Shown here: positions 30,855-43,523 of the stretch, piece by piece
How positions within the stretch are numbered: the stretch's first letter is position 1
Layout of the letters: every line of letters begins with the position of its first letter
Notes under the pieces: model-generated
What the model saw: only the letters and a program-made list of their open reading frames with translations
Databases searched by the model: none
Told to the model about the DNA's origin: nothing
Source: Mycobacterium sp. IDR2000157661
Lineage (GTDB): Bacteria; Actinomycetota; Actinomycetes; Mycobacteriales; Mycobacteriaceae
NCBI RefSeq assembly: GCF_022317005.1
Contig: NZ_CP081006.1
Coordinates: forward strand, 2,914,001 to 2,978,000
Direction of reading: 5' to 3'
Length of the DNA: 64,000 nt
Program-made: the position numbers and the translations under genes

Positions 30855-31508
30855 ATGAGCCAGTTGTTCGACTGCTCCGATCCCGGTCAGCGCGAGCTCG
30901 GCATCGCCTCGGCGTTCAGTGCCCTCAAAGGCGGCCGGCTCGTCGTGCTGCCCACCGACACCGTCTACGGCATCGGCGCCGACGCGTTCGACGGTGACGC
31001 CGTCGCCGCGCTGCTGGCCGCCAAGGGCCGCGGTCGCGACATGCCCGTGCCCGTTCTCGTCGGCTCCTGGCACACGATCGAGGGACTGGTCTACAGCGTT
31101 CCGCACACCGCCCGGGAACTCATCCGCGCATTCTGGCCCGGCGCGCTGAGCCTGGTGGTCCGCCAGGCGCCGTCGCTGCAGTGGGACCTCGGCGACGCGA
31201 ACGGCACCGTGATGCTGCGGATGCCGCTGCACCCGGTGGCCATCGAACTGCTGCGACAGGTCGGTCCGATGGCGGTGTCGAGTGCGAACATCTCCGGCAG
31301 CCCGGCCGCGGTCACCGCGGCCGACGCGCGCGAGCAGCTGGGCGACGCCGTAGAGGTGTATCTCGAGGCCGGCCCGTCGGAGCAGCAGGCCGCATCGACG
31401 ATCGTCGACCTCACCGGTGCTCATCCGCGGGTGCTGCGCCAGGGTCCGGTCAGCGCCGAGGCGATCGCGTCCGTGCTGGGCGCCGAACCGGCCACTTTGA
31501 CGGACTGA
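30855..31508 (+). CDS. L-threonylcarbamoyladenylate synthase
   Basis: YrdC/Sua5-family enzyme of 217 residues that makes threonylcarbamoyl-AMP for the t6A modification of ANN-decoding tRNAs. The N-terminal KGGRLVVLPTDTVYGIGADAF segment, the nucleotide-binding basic patch (AAKGRGRDMP), and SSANISGSPAAVT are the family signatures. It is the short form without a Sua5 C-terminal domain and corresponds to Rv1301 in position. It sits between prmC and wecA, with a three-base gap to wecA. Confidence 0.92.
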   Translation: MSQLFDCSDPGQRELGIASAFSALKGGRLVVLPTDTVYGIGADAFDGDAVAALLAAKGRGRDMPVPVLVGSWHTIEGLVYSVPHTARELIRAFWPGALSLVVRQAPSLQWDLGDANGTVMLRMPLHPVAIELLRQVGPMAVSSANISGSPAAVTAADAREQLGDAVEVYLEAGPSEQQAASTIVDLTGAHPRVLRQGPVSAEAIASVLGAEPATLTD

Positions 31509-31510
31509 CA

Positions 31511-32728
31511 GTGGGTTTCGTGCAGTACGGTTCACCGGTGGTCTATGCGGCGGACACACTGCTGGCGCTCGAAGATCGCGGTGCGGGTGTCCCGCTTCGC
31601 GAGCTCGCCCTGGTGGGCCTGACCGCGGCGATCATCACCTACTTCGCGACCGGTTGGGTCCGCGTGCTGGCCCGAAGGCTTGGCGCGGTGGCCTACCCCC
31701 GCGAGCGCGACGTGCATGAGCAGCCGACGCCGCGGATGGGCGGGCTGGCGATGTACATCGGCGTCGCGGTCGCGGTCCTGCTTGCCTCGCAACTGCCCGC
31801 GCTGACCCGCGGCTTTCTCTACTCCACGGGCATGCCCGCGGTCGTCGTCGCGGGCGGACTCATCATGATCGTCGGTTTGATCGACGACCGGTGGGGGCTC
31901 GATGCGCTGACGAAGTTCGCGGGCCAGATCACCGCGGCCAGCGTGCTGGTCACCATGGGCGTGGCGTGGAGTGTGCTCTACATACCCATCGGCGGCGTGG
32001 GCACCATCGTGCTCGATCAGGTGTCGTCGATCCTGCTGACACTGGCGCTGACGGTCGCGATCGTGAACGCCATGAACTTCGTCGACGGGCTGGACGGATT
32101 GGCCGCCGGTCTCGGGTTCATCACCGCGTCGGCCATCTGCATCTTCTCGGTCGGACTGCTGCGCGACCACGGCGGCGACGTGCTGTTCTACCCGCCCGCG
32201 GTGATCTCGGTAGTGCTGGCCGGCGCCTGTCTGGGGTTCCTGCCGCACAACTTCCATCCGGCCAAGATCTTCATGGGCGATTCCGGTTCGATGCTGATCG
32301 GGCTGATGCTCGCGGCGGCGTCGACGACCGCGGCGGGGCCGATCTCACAGACCGCCTATGGCGCGCGCGACGTCTTCGCGCTGCTGTCGCCGTTCCTGCT
32401 CGTGGTGGCCGTGATGCTGGTGCCCGCGCTGGACATGCTGCTGGCAATCATCCGGCGCACCCGCAAGGGGCTCAGCCCGTTCAGCCCGGACAAGATGCAC
32501 CTGCACCACCGGTTGCTCGAGATCGGACACTCCCACCGCCGCGTGGTGCTGCTGATCTACCTGTGGGTGGGCATCATCGCCCTCGGCGCGGCGAGCACGA
32601 TGTTCTTCGATCCCCGCTACAGCGGCGTGGTCATGTTGGCCGCGATTCTTGTGGCCGTCGTCGCGACGTTGATCCCTCTGCTGCGCCGCCGAAACGGTCA
32701 GTTCGCGAGTGTGTACGACGAAAAGTAG
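31511..32728 (+). CDS. wecA: UDP-GlcNAc:decaprenyl-phosphate GlcNAc-1-phosphate transferase
   Basis: Integral membrane enzyme (rfe in older lists) that starts the arabinogalactan linker by moving GlcNAc-1-phosphate to decaprenyl phosphate. About 405 residues with roughly eleven hydrophobic helices. Key motifs are PTPRMGGLAMY, the DDRWGLDALTK metal-binding region, NFVDGLDGLAAG, FMGDSGSM, and the HLHHRLL cytoplasmic loop. GTG at 31511 or GTG at 31520 could be the start; the second gives the QYG N-terminus recalled for the M. tuberculosis protein. Confidence 0.94.
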   Translation: MGFVQYGSPVVYAADTLLALEDRGAGVPLRELALVGLTAAIITYFATGWVRVLARRLGAVAYPRERDVHEQPTPRMGGLAMYIGVAVAVLLASQLPALTRGFLYSTGMPAVVVAGGLIMIVGLIDDRWGLDALTKFAGQITAASVLVTMGVAWSVLYIPIGGVGTIVLDQVSSILLTLALTVAIVNAMNFVDGLDGLAAGLGFITASAICIFSVGLLRDHGGDVLFYPPAVISVVLAGACLGFLPHNFHPAKIFMGDSGSMLIGLMLAAASTTAAGPISQTAYGARDVFALLSPFLLVVAVMLVPALDMLLAIIRRTRKGLSPFSPDKMHLHHRLLEIGHSHRRVVLLIYLWVGIIALGAASTMFFDPRYSGVVMLAAILVAVVATLIPLLRRRNGQFASVYDEK

Positions 32729-32864
32729 TAGACCCCCGTTTTGTGGCCTTAACCATATGTTAGGGTGCAATCAGAACCCGAAAAAACCTCGCGGGTTGCC
32801 GGCCTCCGGGCCTTCGGTGCAACGCCGACGGCACGGAACAACGACCGACAAAGGGAGCTGCCGC

Positions 32865-32969
32865 TTGGGTGATTCCAGCGAGCATTTTGCCCTCCGATAC
32901 GCTCGGGGCGCCACGCACAGAATCATTGAGGCAACTTCACACGACCGCGGGATCGAGGTGACGCAGTGA
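32865..32969 (+). CDS. Possible 34-residue leader peptide ahead of the atpI-like gene
   Basis: TTG at 32865 has AAGGGAG seven bases upstream (32851-32857), and the frame ends at TGA 32967-32969, which overlaps the GTG of the next gene (GTGA). The predicted peptide starts [15 protein letters not shown] and ends GIEVTQ. Overlap plus a well-placed ribosome-binding site suggests translational coupling into the ATP synthase operon. Codon third positions are less G/C-rich than in neighbours, and no family is recognised. The GTG-started frame at 32869 has poorer spacing. Confidence 0.35.
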   Translation: MGDSSEHFALRYARGATHRIIEATSHDRGIEVTQ

Positions 32970-33412
32970 CGACGCCAGCGCAGGACGCGCCGTTGGTGTT
33001 ACCGTCCATGGCCTTCCGGCCGTTGCGACTGTCGTTGATCTGCATCGTGCTGGCCGCGCTGGCGACCGTGGGCACCGCCCTGCTCGGTCACGCGTTGGTC
33101 GGGATCTTCTTCGGCATCGGGCTCGGCATGGGTTTGCTCAACGCCCTCCTAGTGCGACGATCCGTGCATTCGATCACGGCCCAGGCGCATCCGCTGAAGA
33201 GCAAGATGGCGCTGAACTCCGCAACGCGACTGATGTTCCTCACGGTGATCGGACTGGTGGTCGCTTTCGTCTTCCGGCCCGAGGGACTCGGTGTGGTGTT
33301 CGGAATGGCGTTGTTCCAGATGCTGCTTGTGTTCACGACCGCTCTGCCCGTCGCGAGGAAGCTACGGGCGGGAGGCCTTGACGGATCCGAAGGGGAGGCC
33401 ACGACGCAATGA
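32966..33412 (+). CDS. AtpI-like membrane protein of the ATP synthase operon
   Basis: A 148-residue membrane protein in the position of Rv1303. About four hydrophobic helices are visible ([71 protein letters not shown]). AtpI-type proteins help assemble the c-ring of F1Fo ATP synthase. The family assignment rests on operon position and membrane layout. The GTG start overlaps a possible small ORF, and its TGA overlaps atpB. Confidence 0.75.
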   Translation: MTTPAQDAPLVLPSMAFRPLRLSLICIVLAALATVGTALLGHALVGIFFGIGLGMGLLNALLVRRSVHSITAQAHPLKSKMALNSATRLMFLTVIGLVVAFVFRPEGLGVVFGMALFQMLLVFTTALPVARKLRAGGLDGSEGEATTQ

Positions 33413-34164
33413 CCGAGACCATCCTGGCCGCCGAATCGGGCATCCACGTCGGCCAACACACCGAGGCCACCTGGTTCGGGCTCACCGTCAACACCGACAC
33501 GTTGTTGAGCACCGCCATCGCCGCCGCGATCGTGCTTGCGCTGGCCTTCTACTTGAAGGCCAAGGTCACCTCGAGCGGTGTCCCGAGTGGAGTACAGCTG
33601 TTCTGGGAAGCCATCACGGTTCAGTCGCGCAACCAGATCGAGGGCTCGATCGGCATGCGCATCGCCCCCTTCGTCCTGCCCCTGGCGGTGGCGCTGTTCG
33701 TCTTCATCCTGATCGCGAACTGGTTGGCAGTACTGCCCGTGCAGTACTCCGACGAAACGGGCATCCACGAATTGCTCAAGCCGGCGGCGGCCGATATCAA
33801 CTTCGTGCTGGCGCTGGGCCTGTTCGTATTCATCTGCTACCACGCCGCAGGCTTCTGGCGGCGCGGTCCGATCGGCCACCCGGTCAAGCTGCTCAAGGGG
33901 CACGTGGCCTTCCTGGCGCCGATCAACCTCGTCGAGGAGATCGCCAAGCCGATCTCGTTGTCGCTCCGACTTTTCGGCAACATCTTCGCCGGTGGCATCA
34001 TGGTCGCGATCATCGCGCTGTTTCCCGCGTACATTCTGTGGGCACCAAATGCCCTGTGGAAGGCCTTCGATCTGTTCATCGGCGCCATCCAGGCGTTCAT
34101 CTTCGCGCTGCTGACGATCCTGTACTTCGCCCAGTCGATGGAGCTGGACGAAGAACACCACTGA
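33409..34164 (+). CDS. atpB: ATP synthase subunit a
   Basis: Membrane stator subunit that forms the proton half-channels of F1Fo ATP synthase. The protein is 251 residues. The essential Arg is in [13 protein letters not shown] near residue 190, and the preceding segment [11 protein letters not shown] is typical. Several hydrophobic helices are visible. The ATG overlaps the upstream stop. The 64-base gap to atpE contains an AAGGAGG ribosome-binding site for the highly expressed c subunit. Confidence 0.96.
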   Translation: MTETILAAESGIHVGQHTEATWFGLTVNTDTLLSTAIAAAIVLALAFYLKAKVTSSGVPSGVQLFWEAITVQSRNQIEGSIGMRIAPFVLPLAVALFVFILIANWLAVLPVQYSDETGIHELLKPAAADINFVLALGLFVFICYHAAGFWRRGPIGHPVKLLKGHVAFLAPINLVEEIAKPISLSLRLFGNIFAGGIMVAIIALFPAYILWAPNALWKAFDLFIGAIQAFIFALLTILYFAQSMELDEEHH

Positions 34165-34225
34165 CCAACCCGTAATGCTCGGCAAACCACCTGGTAGGAC
34201 TGCTACCAGATATCAAGGAGGATAA

Positions 34226-34474
<249 letters not shown>

Positions 34475-34483
34475 TCCATACCC

Positions 34484-35002
34484 ATGGCTGCCCCGGACAT
34501 CGTTCTGTTGGCGGCTGAGGGAGGCGGCCAGAGCAACTTCCTCATCCCCAACGGCACCTTCTTCTTCGTGTTGGCCATCTTCCTGGTCGTGCTCGGCGTG
34601 ATCGGGAAATGGGTGGTGCCACCCATTTCCAAGGTGCTGCGCGACCGCGAAGCCATGGTGCAGAAGACCATCGAGGACAATCGGCGAGCAGCCCAACTGC
34701 GGGCTGCCGCCGACGCGGACTATCGCAAGGAGATGGGGGACGCGCGCCGCGAGGCAACCAACGTTCGCGAGGAAGCCCGTGCCGAGGGACGGAAAATCGT
34801 CGAGGACGCGCGGACACGTGCCAATGCGGAGGTATCGGGGCTGCTGCAGCAGGCCAACGAGCAGCTCACCGCACAGTCCCGAGCCCTGACGGCCGATCTA
34901 CAGGCCTCAGTGGAGACCTTGGCGGCGAATCTCGCGAGCCGCGTTCTCGGGGTCGACGTGACGACTCGCACGGTGCCGGTGTCGACAGGTCAAGGACGGT
35001 AG
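34484..35002 (+). CDS. atpF: ATP synthase subunit b
   Basis: Peripheral stalk subunit of 172 residues. One membrane helix near the N-terminus (about residues 21-42, [17 protein letters not shown]) is followed by a long charged helix, predicted coiled coil, from about residue 55 to 150. The ATG follows atpE by nine bases. The next gene is the fused b-delta subunit, so the stalk is a hetero-pair as in other mycobacteria. Confidence 0.95.
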   Translation: MAAPDIVLLAAEGGGQSNFLIPNGTFFFVLAIFLVVLGVIGKWVVPPISKVLRDREAMVQKTIEDNRRAAQLRAAADADYRKEMGDARREATNVREEARAEGRKIVEDARTRANAEVSGLLQQANEQLTAQSRALTADLQASVETLAANLASRVLGVDVTTRTVPVSTGQGR

Positions 35003-35006
35003 CTTC

Positions 35007-36338
35007 ATGTCGACATTCATCGGACAGCTCGTCGGTTTCGCGGTCATCGTCTTCCTGGTCGTCAAATTCGTTGTGCCGCCCGTGCGCAGGATGATGAAGA
35101 ACCAGCAGGAGGCTGTCCGAACTCAGCTCGAGGACCATGCTGAGGCGGAGACGAAGGTGGCCGACGCCGACACCGAGCACGCCAAGGCGCTCGAAGAAGC
35201 CAGAGCCGACGCGAAGAAGGTGATCGAGGAGGCGCGGCACGACGCCGAGAAGATCGCCGAACAGCTCCGGGCGCAGGCCGACGTGGAGTTGGAACGTATC
35301 AAGACACAAGGCGCGCATCAGATTCAGTTGCTGCGCCAGCAGCTCATTCGGGAATTGCGGCAAAGCCTCGGCGCCGAGTCGGTGCAGCGGGCCGGTGATC
35401 TGGTGCGCGACTTCTTGTCCGACGCGTCCGAGCAGTCCGCAACGGTGGACCGCTTCCTCGCCGAGCTCGACGAGATGGCTCCGTCGACCACGACGCCGGC
35501 TGATGTAGTCACCGCGAAACTGGGCGCGGCCAGCCGCGACTCACTGCGCAAGGTGGTCGAGCAGTTCGACGGCGTCGTGTCCGGTCTCGACGGCGCCGCG
35601 CTGACCCGGTTGGCTGACGATCTGGCATCGGCAGCCAAACTGTTCCGCAGCGAAGCCCTCTTGGCCAGGCATCTGGCAGATCCCTCGACCGGCTCCGGCC
35701 CCAAGGTTCAGCTGGTCGAGCGAGTGCTGTCGGGCAAGGTGTCGGACGCGGCTCTCGACATCCTCAAAACCGCTGCCGCGCAACGGTGGTCGAGCACGCT
35801 GGACATGATTCACGCCATCCAGCACATCGCCAGGCTGGCGTTGCTGGTGCGCGCCGAAGCCGAGGGTCAGATTGAGGATGTGGAAGACCAGCTGTTCCGG
35901 TTCAGTCGGATCCTCGATGTGCAGCCGCGGCTGATCACCCTGCTCAGCGAGTACGCCACGCCGGTGGACGGCCGGATAAGCCTGCTGAACAACCTACTTG
36001 CGCGCCGCGCGAGCAAGAACACCGCAGATTTGCTACGCCAAACGATTGGCCTGCTCCACGGCGAGCGGGCCGACGAGGAGATTCGAGGACTGGCGAATCT
36101 GGCGGTTTCGCGGCGAGGCGAGATCGTTGCCCACGTCACTGCCGCGGCCGAGCTCACCGAAACCCAAAGCACCCGGCTCACCGAACTGCTGACCCGCATC
36201 TACGGCCACCCCGTGTCGCTGCAGCTGGACGTCAAACCAGAGCTGCTCGGCGGCTTGACGATCGCCGTCGGCGACGAGGTGATCGACGGCTCGCTGGCAT
36301 CCAAGCTCGCGGCGGCCGAGTCCCACTTGCCCGACTGA
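35007..36338 (+). CDS. atpH: ATP synthase fused b'-delta subunit
   Basis: A 443-residue fusion found in mycobacteria. Residues 1-25 form a membrane helix ([20 protein letters not shown]), about 30-160 form a b-type coiled coil, and the remainder is the OSCP/delta domain that links the stalk to the top of F1 (ending in [21 protein letters not shown]). M. tuberculosis AtpH is of the same length (about 446). It starts four bases after the atpF stop. Confidence 0.96.
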   Translation: MSTFIGQLVGFAVIVFLVVKFVVPPVRRMMKNQQEAVRTQLEDHAEAETKVADADTEHAKALEEARADAKKVIEEARHDAEKIAEQLRAQADVELERIKTQGAHQIQLLRQQLIRELRQSLGAESVQRAGDLVRDFLSDASEQSATVDRFLAELDEMAPSTTTPADVVTAKLGAASRDSLRKVVEQFDGVVSGLDGAALTRLADDLASAAKLFRSEALLARHLADPSTGSGPKVQLVERVLSGKVSDAALDILKTAAAQRWSSTLDMIHAIQHIARLALLVRAEAEGQIEDVEDQLFRFSRILDVQPRLITLLSEYATPVDGRISLLNNLLARRASKNTADLLRQTIGLLHGERADEEIRGLANLAVSRRGEIVAHVTAAAELTETQSTRLTELLTRIYGHPVSLQLDVKPELLGGLTIAVGDEVIDGSLASKLAAAESHLPD

Positions 36339-36385
36339 TCCGATGACACCCAACGACCCACACACGAAGTAGGAAGACGAAAGCC

Positions 36386-38035
36386 ATGGCAGAGTTGACG
36401 ATCTCGGCGGATGAGATCCAGGGCGCGATCGAGGAGTACGTCGCCGGCTTCGAGGCCGAGACCGAGCGTGAAGAGATCGGCACCGTCGTCGACGCGGGCG
36501 ATGGCATCGCTCACGTCGAGGGACTCCCGTCGGTCATGACCCAGGAGCTGCTGGAGTTCCCCGGCGGTGTGTTGGGTGTGGCGCTGAACCTCGATGAGCA
36601 CAGCATCGGCGCGGTGATCCTCGGTGACTTCGAGAAGATCGAGGAGAGTCAGCAGGTCAAGCGCACCGGCGAGGTGCTCTCGGTGCCGGTTGGCGACGGA
36701 TACCTCGGACGTGTGGTCAACCCGCTGGGGCAGCCGATCGACGGCCGCGGCGAGATCGAAACCTCGGAGCGCCGTGCGCTGGAACTCCAGGCGCCGTCGG
36801 TGGTGCAGCGCCAGGGCGTGAGCGAGCCGCTGCAGACGGGCATCAAAGCGATCGACTCGCAGACCCCCATCGGTCGGGGCCAGCGTCAGCTGATCATCGG
36901 CGACCGCAAGACCGGTAAGACCGCGGTGTGCGTGGACACCATCCTCAACCAGCGCCAGAACTGGGAGACCGGTGACCCCGACCAGCAGGTCCGGTGCGTG
37001 TACGTGGCGATCGGGCAGAAGGGCACCACCATCGCCAGCGTGCGTCAAACCCTCGAAGAGGGTGGCGCGATGGAATACACGACGATCGTGGCCGCGCCGG
37101 CATCCGACTCGGCCGGCTTCAAATGGCTTGCACCGTATACCGGTTCGTCCATCGCCCAGCACTGGATGTACGACGGCAAGCATGTGCTGATCGTGTTCGA
37201 CGACCTGACCAAGCACGCCGAGGCTTACCGCGCCATCTCGCTGCTGCTGCGCCGCCCCCCTGGCCGCGAGGCGTTTCCCGGCGACGTCTTCTATTTGCAC
37301 TCGCGGCTGCTCGAGCGCTGCGCCAAGCTCTCCGACGAACTGGGCAGCGGATCGCTGACCGGTCTGCCGATCATCGAGACCAAGGCCAACGACATCTCGG
37401 CCTACATCCCGACCAACGTCATCTCGATCACCGACGGTCAGTGCTTTCTGGAGACCGACCTGTTCAATCAGGGCGTGCGGCCCGCCATCAACGTCGGCGC
37501 GTCGGTGTCCCGCGTCGGTGGCGCCGCTCAGATCAAGGCGATGAAAGAAGTGGCCGGGTCACTGCGACTGGATCTGTCGCAGTACCGCGAGCTCGAGTCG
37601 TTCGCGGCGTTCGCCTCCGATCTCGATGAGGCGTCGAAGAACCAGCTGGATCGCGGCGCCCGGCTGGTGGAGTTGCTCAAGCAGCCGCAGAGCAGCCCGA
37701 TGCCGGTCGAAGAGCAGGTCGTCGCCATCTTCCTCGGCACCAGGGGCCACCTCGATTCCGTACCCGTGGAGGATGTGCAGAAGTTCGAGCGCGAGTTCCT
37801 CGAGCACGTCAAGGGGTCGCAGGAGGGAATCCTCAAGGAGATCCGGGAGAGCAAGAAGCTCTCCGAGGACTTGGAAAGCAAGCTCGAGAACGTGGTCAAC
37901 GACTTCAAGAAGGGCTTCGACACCACCGACGGCAGCTCGGTCGTGGCCGACGAGCATGTCGAGGCCATGAGCGAGGAAGACGTCGAAAAGGAATCAGTGA
38001 AGGTCCGCAAGCCCGCACCGAAGAAGAAGAAGTAG
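36386..38035 (+). CDS. atpA: ATP synthase subunit alpha
   Basis: Non-catalytic nucleotide-binding subunit of F1, 549 residues. The Walker A motif is GDRKTGKTA near residue 175, and the conserved Arg finger region lies in [14 protein letters not shown]. The C-terminal tail from about residue 514 to 549 is Lys/Glu-rich and ends KKKK; this mycobacteria-specific extension is known to suppress ATP hydrolysis. The ATG has AGGAAGACG upstream. Confidence 0.97.
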   Translation: MAELTISADEIQGAIEEYVAGFEAETEREEIGTVVDAGDGIAHVEGLPSVMTQELLEFPGGVLGVALNLDEHSIGAVILGDFEKIEESQQVKRTGEVLSVPVGDGYLGRVVNPLGQPIDGRGEIETSERRALELQAPSVVQRQGVSEPLQTGIKAIDSQTPIGRGQRQLIIGDRKTGKTAVCVDTILNQRQNWETGDPDQQVRCVYVAIGQKGTTIASVRQTLEEGGAMEYTTIVAAPASDSAGFKWLAPYTGSSIAQHWMYDGKHVLIVFDDLTKHAEAYRAISLLLRRPPGREAFPGDVFYLHSRLLERCAKLSDELGSGSLTGLPIIETKANDISAYIPTNVISITDGQCFLETDLFNQGVRPAINVGASVSRVGGAAQIKAMKEVAGSLRLDLSQYRELESFAAFASDLDEASKNQLDRGARLVELLKQPQSSPMPVEEQVVAIFLGTRGHLDSVPVEDVQKFEREFLEHVKGSQEGILKEIRESKKLSEDLESKLENVVNDFKKGFDTTDGSSVVADEHVEAMSEEDVEKESVKVRKPAPKKKK

Positions 38036-38047
38036 GCGAGAGAACCG

Positions 38048-38974
38048 ATGGCTGCCACACTGCGCGAACTGCGCGGCCGTATCCGCTCCGCCGGGTCGAT
38101 CAAGAAGATCACCAAAGCCCAAGAGATGATCGCAACCTCGCGTATCGCCAAGGCGCAGGCCCGAGTCGAGGCGGCTCGGCCGTATGACCGCGAGATCACC
38201 AACATGCTCACCGAACTCGCGAATGCGAGCGCGCTGGATCACCCGCTGCTGGTCGAACACGAAAACCCGAAGCGGGCCGCTGTGCTGGTGGTGTCGTCGG
38301 ATCGTGGGCTCTGCGGTGCTTACAACGCCAGCGTGTTCCGCCGGTCCGAGGAGCTGTTCTCCCTGCTGCGGGAGGAGGGCAAGCAGCCCGTCCTGTACGT
38401 TGTGGGCCGGAAAGCCCTGAGCTACTACAGCTTTCGCAACTGGGATGTGCAGGAGTCGTGGACCGGCTTTTCCGAGCGCCCCGACTATGAGAACGCGCAG
38501 GAGATCGCCTCGACGTTGGTAGATGCCTTCACCGCCGGTCTCGACGACGAGGGCGACGATCCGGGACCGGACAACGTCCTCGGGGTCGACGAACTGCACA
38601 TCGTGTTCACCGAGTTCAAGACGATGCTGTCGCAGTCGGCGATCGCCCGCCGCATCGCACCGATGGAGGTGGAGTACACCGAAGAGGAAACCGGACTGCG
38701 CACGCTGTTCTCCTTCGAACCGGACGCCGAGACCCTGTTCGGTGCGCTGCTGCCGCGCTACATCTCTACCCGTATCTTCGCGGCGCTGCTGGAGGCGGCG
38801 GCGTCGGAGTCGGCTTCGCGCCGGCGTGCGATGAAGTCGGCGACCGACAACGCCGACGACCTCATCAAGGATCTGACCCTGATGGCCAACCGCGAACGGC
38901 AATCTCAGATCACCCAAGAAATCAGCGAAATCGTCGGTGGCGCTAACGCGCTCGCGGACGCCGCCAAGAAGTAG
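38048..38974 (+). CDS. atpG: ATP synthase subunit gamma
   Basis: Central rotor shaft of F1, 308 residues. The N-terminal ([24 protein letters not shown]) and C-terminal ([19 protein letters not shown]) coiled-coil helices are typical. The segment [18 protein letters not shown] around residues 165-183 is the mycobacterial loop insertion in the Rossmann-like domain, a feature absent from most bacterial gamma subunits. Confidence 0.96.
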   Translation: MAATLRELRGRIRSAGSIKKITKAQEMIATSRIAKAQARVEAARPYDREITNMLTELANASALDHPLLVEHENPKRAAVLVVSSDRGLCGAYNASVFRRSEELFSLLREEGKQPVLYVVGRKALSYYSFRNWDVQESWTGFSERPDYENAQEIASTLVDAFTAGLDDEGDDPGPDNVLGVDELHIVFTEFKTMLSQSAIARRIAPMEVEYTEEETGLRTLFSFEPDAETLFGALLPRYISTRIFAALLEAAASESASRRRAMKSATDNADDLIKDLTLMANRERQSQITQEISEIVGGANALADAAKK

Positions 38975-40576
<1,602 letters not shown>

Positions 40577-40578
40577 CG

Positions 40579-40944
40579 ATGGCAGACATGGACGTCGACA
40601 TAGTCGCCGTCGAGCGTGAGATCTGGTCGGGCAAGGCGACATTCCTCTTCACCCGCACTACAGCGGGTGAGATCGGAATCCTGCCTCACCACATTCCGCT
40701 GGTGGCCCAGCTGGTCGACGACGCCATGGTGCGCGTCGAGCGGGAGGGTGAGGACGATCTGCGTATCGCAGTCGGCGGCGGCTTCATGTCGGTCACCGAC
40801 GAAAGCGTGATCATCCTCGCCGAGTCCGCCGAACTCGAGTCCGAGATCGACGCTGACAGCGCGCGTCAGGACGCCGAGTCCGACGATCCCGCCACTTCTG
40901 CGAAGGGCCGGGCGAGGCTTCGCGCCCTGGGCCAGCTCGACTAG
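40579..40944 (+). CDS. atpC: ATP synthase subunit epsilon
   Basis: Rotor subunit of 121 residues linking the gamma shaft and c-ring. The N-terminal beta-sandwich ([28 protein letters not shown]) and a short C-terminal helical region ([19 protein letters not shown]) are visible. The ATG follows the atpD stop by two bases. It closes the conserved atp gene set; the DUF2550 gene follows after 40 bases, possibly in the same transcript. Confidence 0.95.
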   Translation: MADMDVDIVAVEREIWSGKATFLFTRTTAGEIGILPHHIPLVAQLVDDAMVRVEREGEDDLRIAVGGGFMSVTDESVIILAESAELESEIDADSARQDAESDDPATSAKGRARLRALGQLD

Positions 40945-40984
40945 CGGACTCGGCACCTGGGCGAGCGAAGCGACGGAAACCCAG

Positions 40985-41431
40985 ATGAACGCGTCCATGA
41001 TCCTCATGGTCGTGCTGGTGAGCGTGCTGTTCCTGGTGGTCGTCGCGCTGAGTTACCGGCTGTGGAAGTTGCGGCAGGTTGGCGGCACGGCGGCGATTCT
41101 GCGTGATGTGCCGGCCGTCGGTGGCCACGGATGGCGGCACGGCGTAATGCGTTACCGCGGAGGCGAAGCCGGGTTCTACCGGTTGTCGAGCCTGCGATGG
41201 TGGCCAGACCGCCGGTTGAGCCGTCGGGGTCTGGAGATCGTGGCCCGCCGCGGACCGCGTGGCGACGAGTTCGACATCATGGCTGACGAGATCGTGGTCC
41301 TCGAGTTGCGGGACACCGGCCCGGATCGTCGGCGCGGTTACGAAGTCGCGCTGGATCGCGGTGCGTTGACGGCGTTCTTGTCGTGGTTGGAGTCCAGACC
41401 GTCACCGCGTACGCGACGGCGGAACTACTGA
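40985..41431 (+). CDS. DUF2550 membrane protein
   Basis: A 148-residue protein in the position of Rv1312. One N-terminal membrane helix (about residues 4-24, SMILMVVLVSVLFLVVVALSY) is followed by a basic cytoplasmic domain with FYRLSSLRWWPDRRLSRRG and a C-terminal RRRNY. DUF2550 proteins follow the atp operon throughout mycobacteria, but their function is unknown. A GCGAGCGAAGCGAC stretch fills the gap upstream. Confidence 0.8.
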   Translation: MNASMILMVVLVSVLFLVVVALSYRLWKLRQVGGTAAILRDVPAVGGHGWRHGVMRYRGGEAGFYRLSSLRWWPDRRLSRRGLEIVARRGPRGDEFDIMADEIVVLELRDTGPDRRRGYEVALDRGALTAFLSWLESRPSPRTRRRNY

Positions 41432-41504
41432 TCCGCTTCGGCGATGGGGCCTGTTGGCGTTCGCGCCGGCGCTCATCCGCGCACGTTGGTCTTCGCGCAA
41501 GCGC

Positions 41505-42071
41505 TCATCCGCCGGGTTTCCATAGCACGTCGCCGTCGGGATTGGCCACGCGCGACAGGATGAACAGCAGATCCGACAGGCGGTTCAGATATTTGGCGGG
41601 CAACACGCTGACGGCATCGCCGTGCGTTTCCACCGCTGACCACGCCGATCGCTCCGCCCGGCGGGCGACGGTACGCGCGACGTGGAGAAACGCCGAGAGC
41701 GGCGTACCGCCGGGCAGTACAAAGGAGTTCAGTGCCGGCAGCGATTCGTTGAACTCGTCGCACCACGCCTCGAGGCGATCGATGTAGCTCTGAGTGATGC
41801 GCAGCGGGGGGTATTCGGGATTCTCCGCGACCGGTGTGGACAGGTCGGCGCCGGCGTCGAAGAGGTCGTTCTGAATCTGCTTGAGCACCTTGGCCATTTG
41901 CTGAGTCGGATTGCCCAGTGCGACGGCGACGCCGATGGCGGCGTTGGCTTCGTCGCAGTCGGCATACGCCACCAGGCGCGTGTCGGTCTTTGACACCCTG
42001 CTGAAGTCGCTGAGTCCGGTGGTTCCGTCATCGCCCGTGCGCGTATAGATGCGGGTCAGATGGACAGCCAT
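41505..42071 (-). CDS. PduO-type cob(I)alamin adenosyltransferase
   Basis: Makes adenosylcobalamin from cob(I)alamin and ATP, needed by methylmalonyl-CoA mutase and related enzymes. The protein is 188 residues. The ATP-binding N-terminus is [19 protein letters not shown], and the helical-bundle motifs [28 protein letters not shown] and [16 protein letters not shown] are diagnostic. The frame is open to 42122, but ATG at 42071 gives the family start [11 protein letters not shown]. Divergent from murA; its counterpart is Rv1314c. Confidence 0.93.
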   Translation of the reverse strand: MAVHLTRIYTRTGDDGTTGLSDFSRVSKTDTRLVAYADCDEANAAIGVAVALGNPTQQMAKVLKQIQNDLFDAGADLSTPVAENPEYPPLRITQSYIDRLEAWCDEFNESLPALNSFVLPGGTPLSAFLHVARTVARRAERSAWSAVETHGDAVSVLPAKYLNRLSDLLFILSRVANPDGDVLWKPGG

Positions 42072-42151
42072 GGTCAAACCGTACCCGACCACACGGCTCG
42101 CTAGGTCGCGGGAAACTGACACGGCTCGAAGCGCTGTTTACACTAACCCGC

Positions 42152-43405
42152 GTGAGCGAGCGATTCGTGGTGACCGGCGGAAACCGGTTGTCAGGCGAAG
42201 TTGCCGTCGGGGGAGCAAAGAACAGCGTCCTGAAACTGATGGCCGCCGCGCTGTTGGCCGAGGGCACCAGCACGATCACCAACTGCCCGGACATCCTCGA
42301 TGTGCCGCTGATGGCTGAGGTGCTGCGGGGCCTCGGCGCCACCGTCGAACTCCGTGGTGACGTGGTACGGGTCACCTCCCCGGATGAGCCCAAGTACGAC
42401 GCCGACTTTGCTGCGGTGCGCCAGTTCCGGGCGTCGGTGTGTGTCCTCGGCCCACTGGTCGGCCGGTGCAAGCGCGCCAAGGTGGCGTTGCCGGGCGGCG
42501 ACGCGATCGGGTCCCGACCCCTGGACATGCACCAGTCCGGCCTGCGCCAGCTGGGGGCGCGTTGCAACATCGAGCACGGTTGCGTGGTCGCCGAGGCCGA
42601 CCACCTCCGCGGTGCAGAGATCCAGCTCGAGTTTCCGTCGGTCGGCGCCACCGAGAACATCCTGATGGCGGCCGTCGTCGCGGAAGGTGTGACGACGATC
42701 TACAACGCGGCCCGCGAACCCGACGTGGTGGATTTGTGCACGATGCTCAACCAGATGGGCGCCCGTATCGAGGGAGCGGGAACCTCGACGATGACGATCA
42801 CCGGTGTCGACCGGCTTCATCCGACCGAGCACCGGGTGATCGGTGACCGCATAGTGGCGGCAACCTGGGGGATTGCCGCGGCGATGACGCGCGGTGACAT
42901 CTCCGTGACCGGCGTGGACCCCAGTCACCTGCAACTTGTACTGCACAAGCTGCACGACGCCGGCGCCACGGTGACCCAGTCCGACGACGGCTTCCGGATA
43001 GCGCAATACGAGCGGCCCAAGGCGGTCAACGTCGCAACGCTGCCGTTCCCTGGATTTCCGACCGACCTGCAGCCGATGGCGATCGGCTTGGCGGCCGTCG
43101 CCGACGGCACTTCGATGATCACCGAGAACGTCTTCGAAGCTCGGTTCCGGTTCGTGGAGGAGATGATCCGGCTCGGCGCCGATGCGCGCACCGACGGCCA
43201 CCACGCGGTGGTCCGCGGTATCCCGCAGCTGTCCAGTGCGCCGGTGTGGTCGTCGGACATCCGCGCCGGCGCGGGCCTCGTGCTTGCGGGCTTGGTCGCC
43301 GACGGTGACACCGAGGTCCACGACGTGTTCCACATCGACCGCGGCTATCCACTGTTCGTCGAGAACCTCAAGAGCCTGGGCGCCGAGATCGAGCGCGTCG
43401 ACTAG
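42152..43405 (+). CDS. murA: UDP-N-acetylglucosamine 1-carboxyvinyltransferase
   Basis: First committed step of peptidoglycan synthesis, adding enolpyruvate from PEP to UDP-GlcNAc. The protein is 417 residues and starts with GTG. The substrate-binding [19 protein letters not shown] segment is at the N-terminus. The fosfomycin-binding position, Cys in E. coli (PGGCAIG), is Asp117 here ([12 protein letters not shown], codon 42500-42502), as in M. tuberculosis, so natural fosfomycin resistance of the enzyme is expected. It lies directly upstream of the rRNA operon. Confidence 0.97.
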   Translation: MSERFVVTGGNRLSGEVAVGGAKNSVLKLMAAALLAEGTSTITNCPDILDVPLMAEVLRGLGATVELRGDVVRVTSPDEPKYDADFAAVRQFRASVCVLGPLVGRCKRAKVALPGGDAIGSRPLDMHQSGLRQLGARCNIEHGCVVAEADHLRGAEIQLEFPSVGATENILMAAVVAEGVTTIYNAAREPDVVDLCTMLNQMGARIEGAGTSTMTITGVDRLHPTEHRVIGDRIVAATWGIAAAMTRGDISVTGVDPSHLQLVLHKLHDAGATVTQSDDGFRIAQYERPKAVNVATLPFPGFPTDLQPMAIGLAAVADGTSMITENVFEARFRFVEEMIRLGADARTDGHHAVVRGIPQLSSAPVWSSDIRAGAGLVLAGLVADGDTEVHDVFHIDRGYPLFVENLKSLGAEIERVD

Positions 43406-43445
43406 GACCGTTCCGGTTGCCGGCCACGGGACTCTTGCACTCACT

Positions 43446-43474
43446 TTGGGCCTGGCGCGAAATAGGCGTACTCT
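43446..43474 (+). promoter_or_regulatory. Upstream rRNA operon promoter candidate
   Basis: TTGGGC (43446-43451) and TACTCT (43469-43474) are separated by 17 bases, between murA and the main promoter. Rapidly growing mycobacteria use several tandem promoters here; this second candidate fits that pattern. It is weaker in sequence than the one at 43524. Confidence 0.45.
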
Positions 43475-43523
43475 ATGACTCATAAGCCCACGGCCCCAGG
43501 CCAATCGGACTGGCGGACGGGGT

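Noticed and set aside
32709..32864. A longer 86-codon form of the ORF before the atpI-like gene
   Set aside because: Its first half overlaps the wecA 3' end and likely promoter region and has no ribosome-binding site; only the short TTG-started form is plausible.
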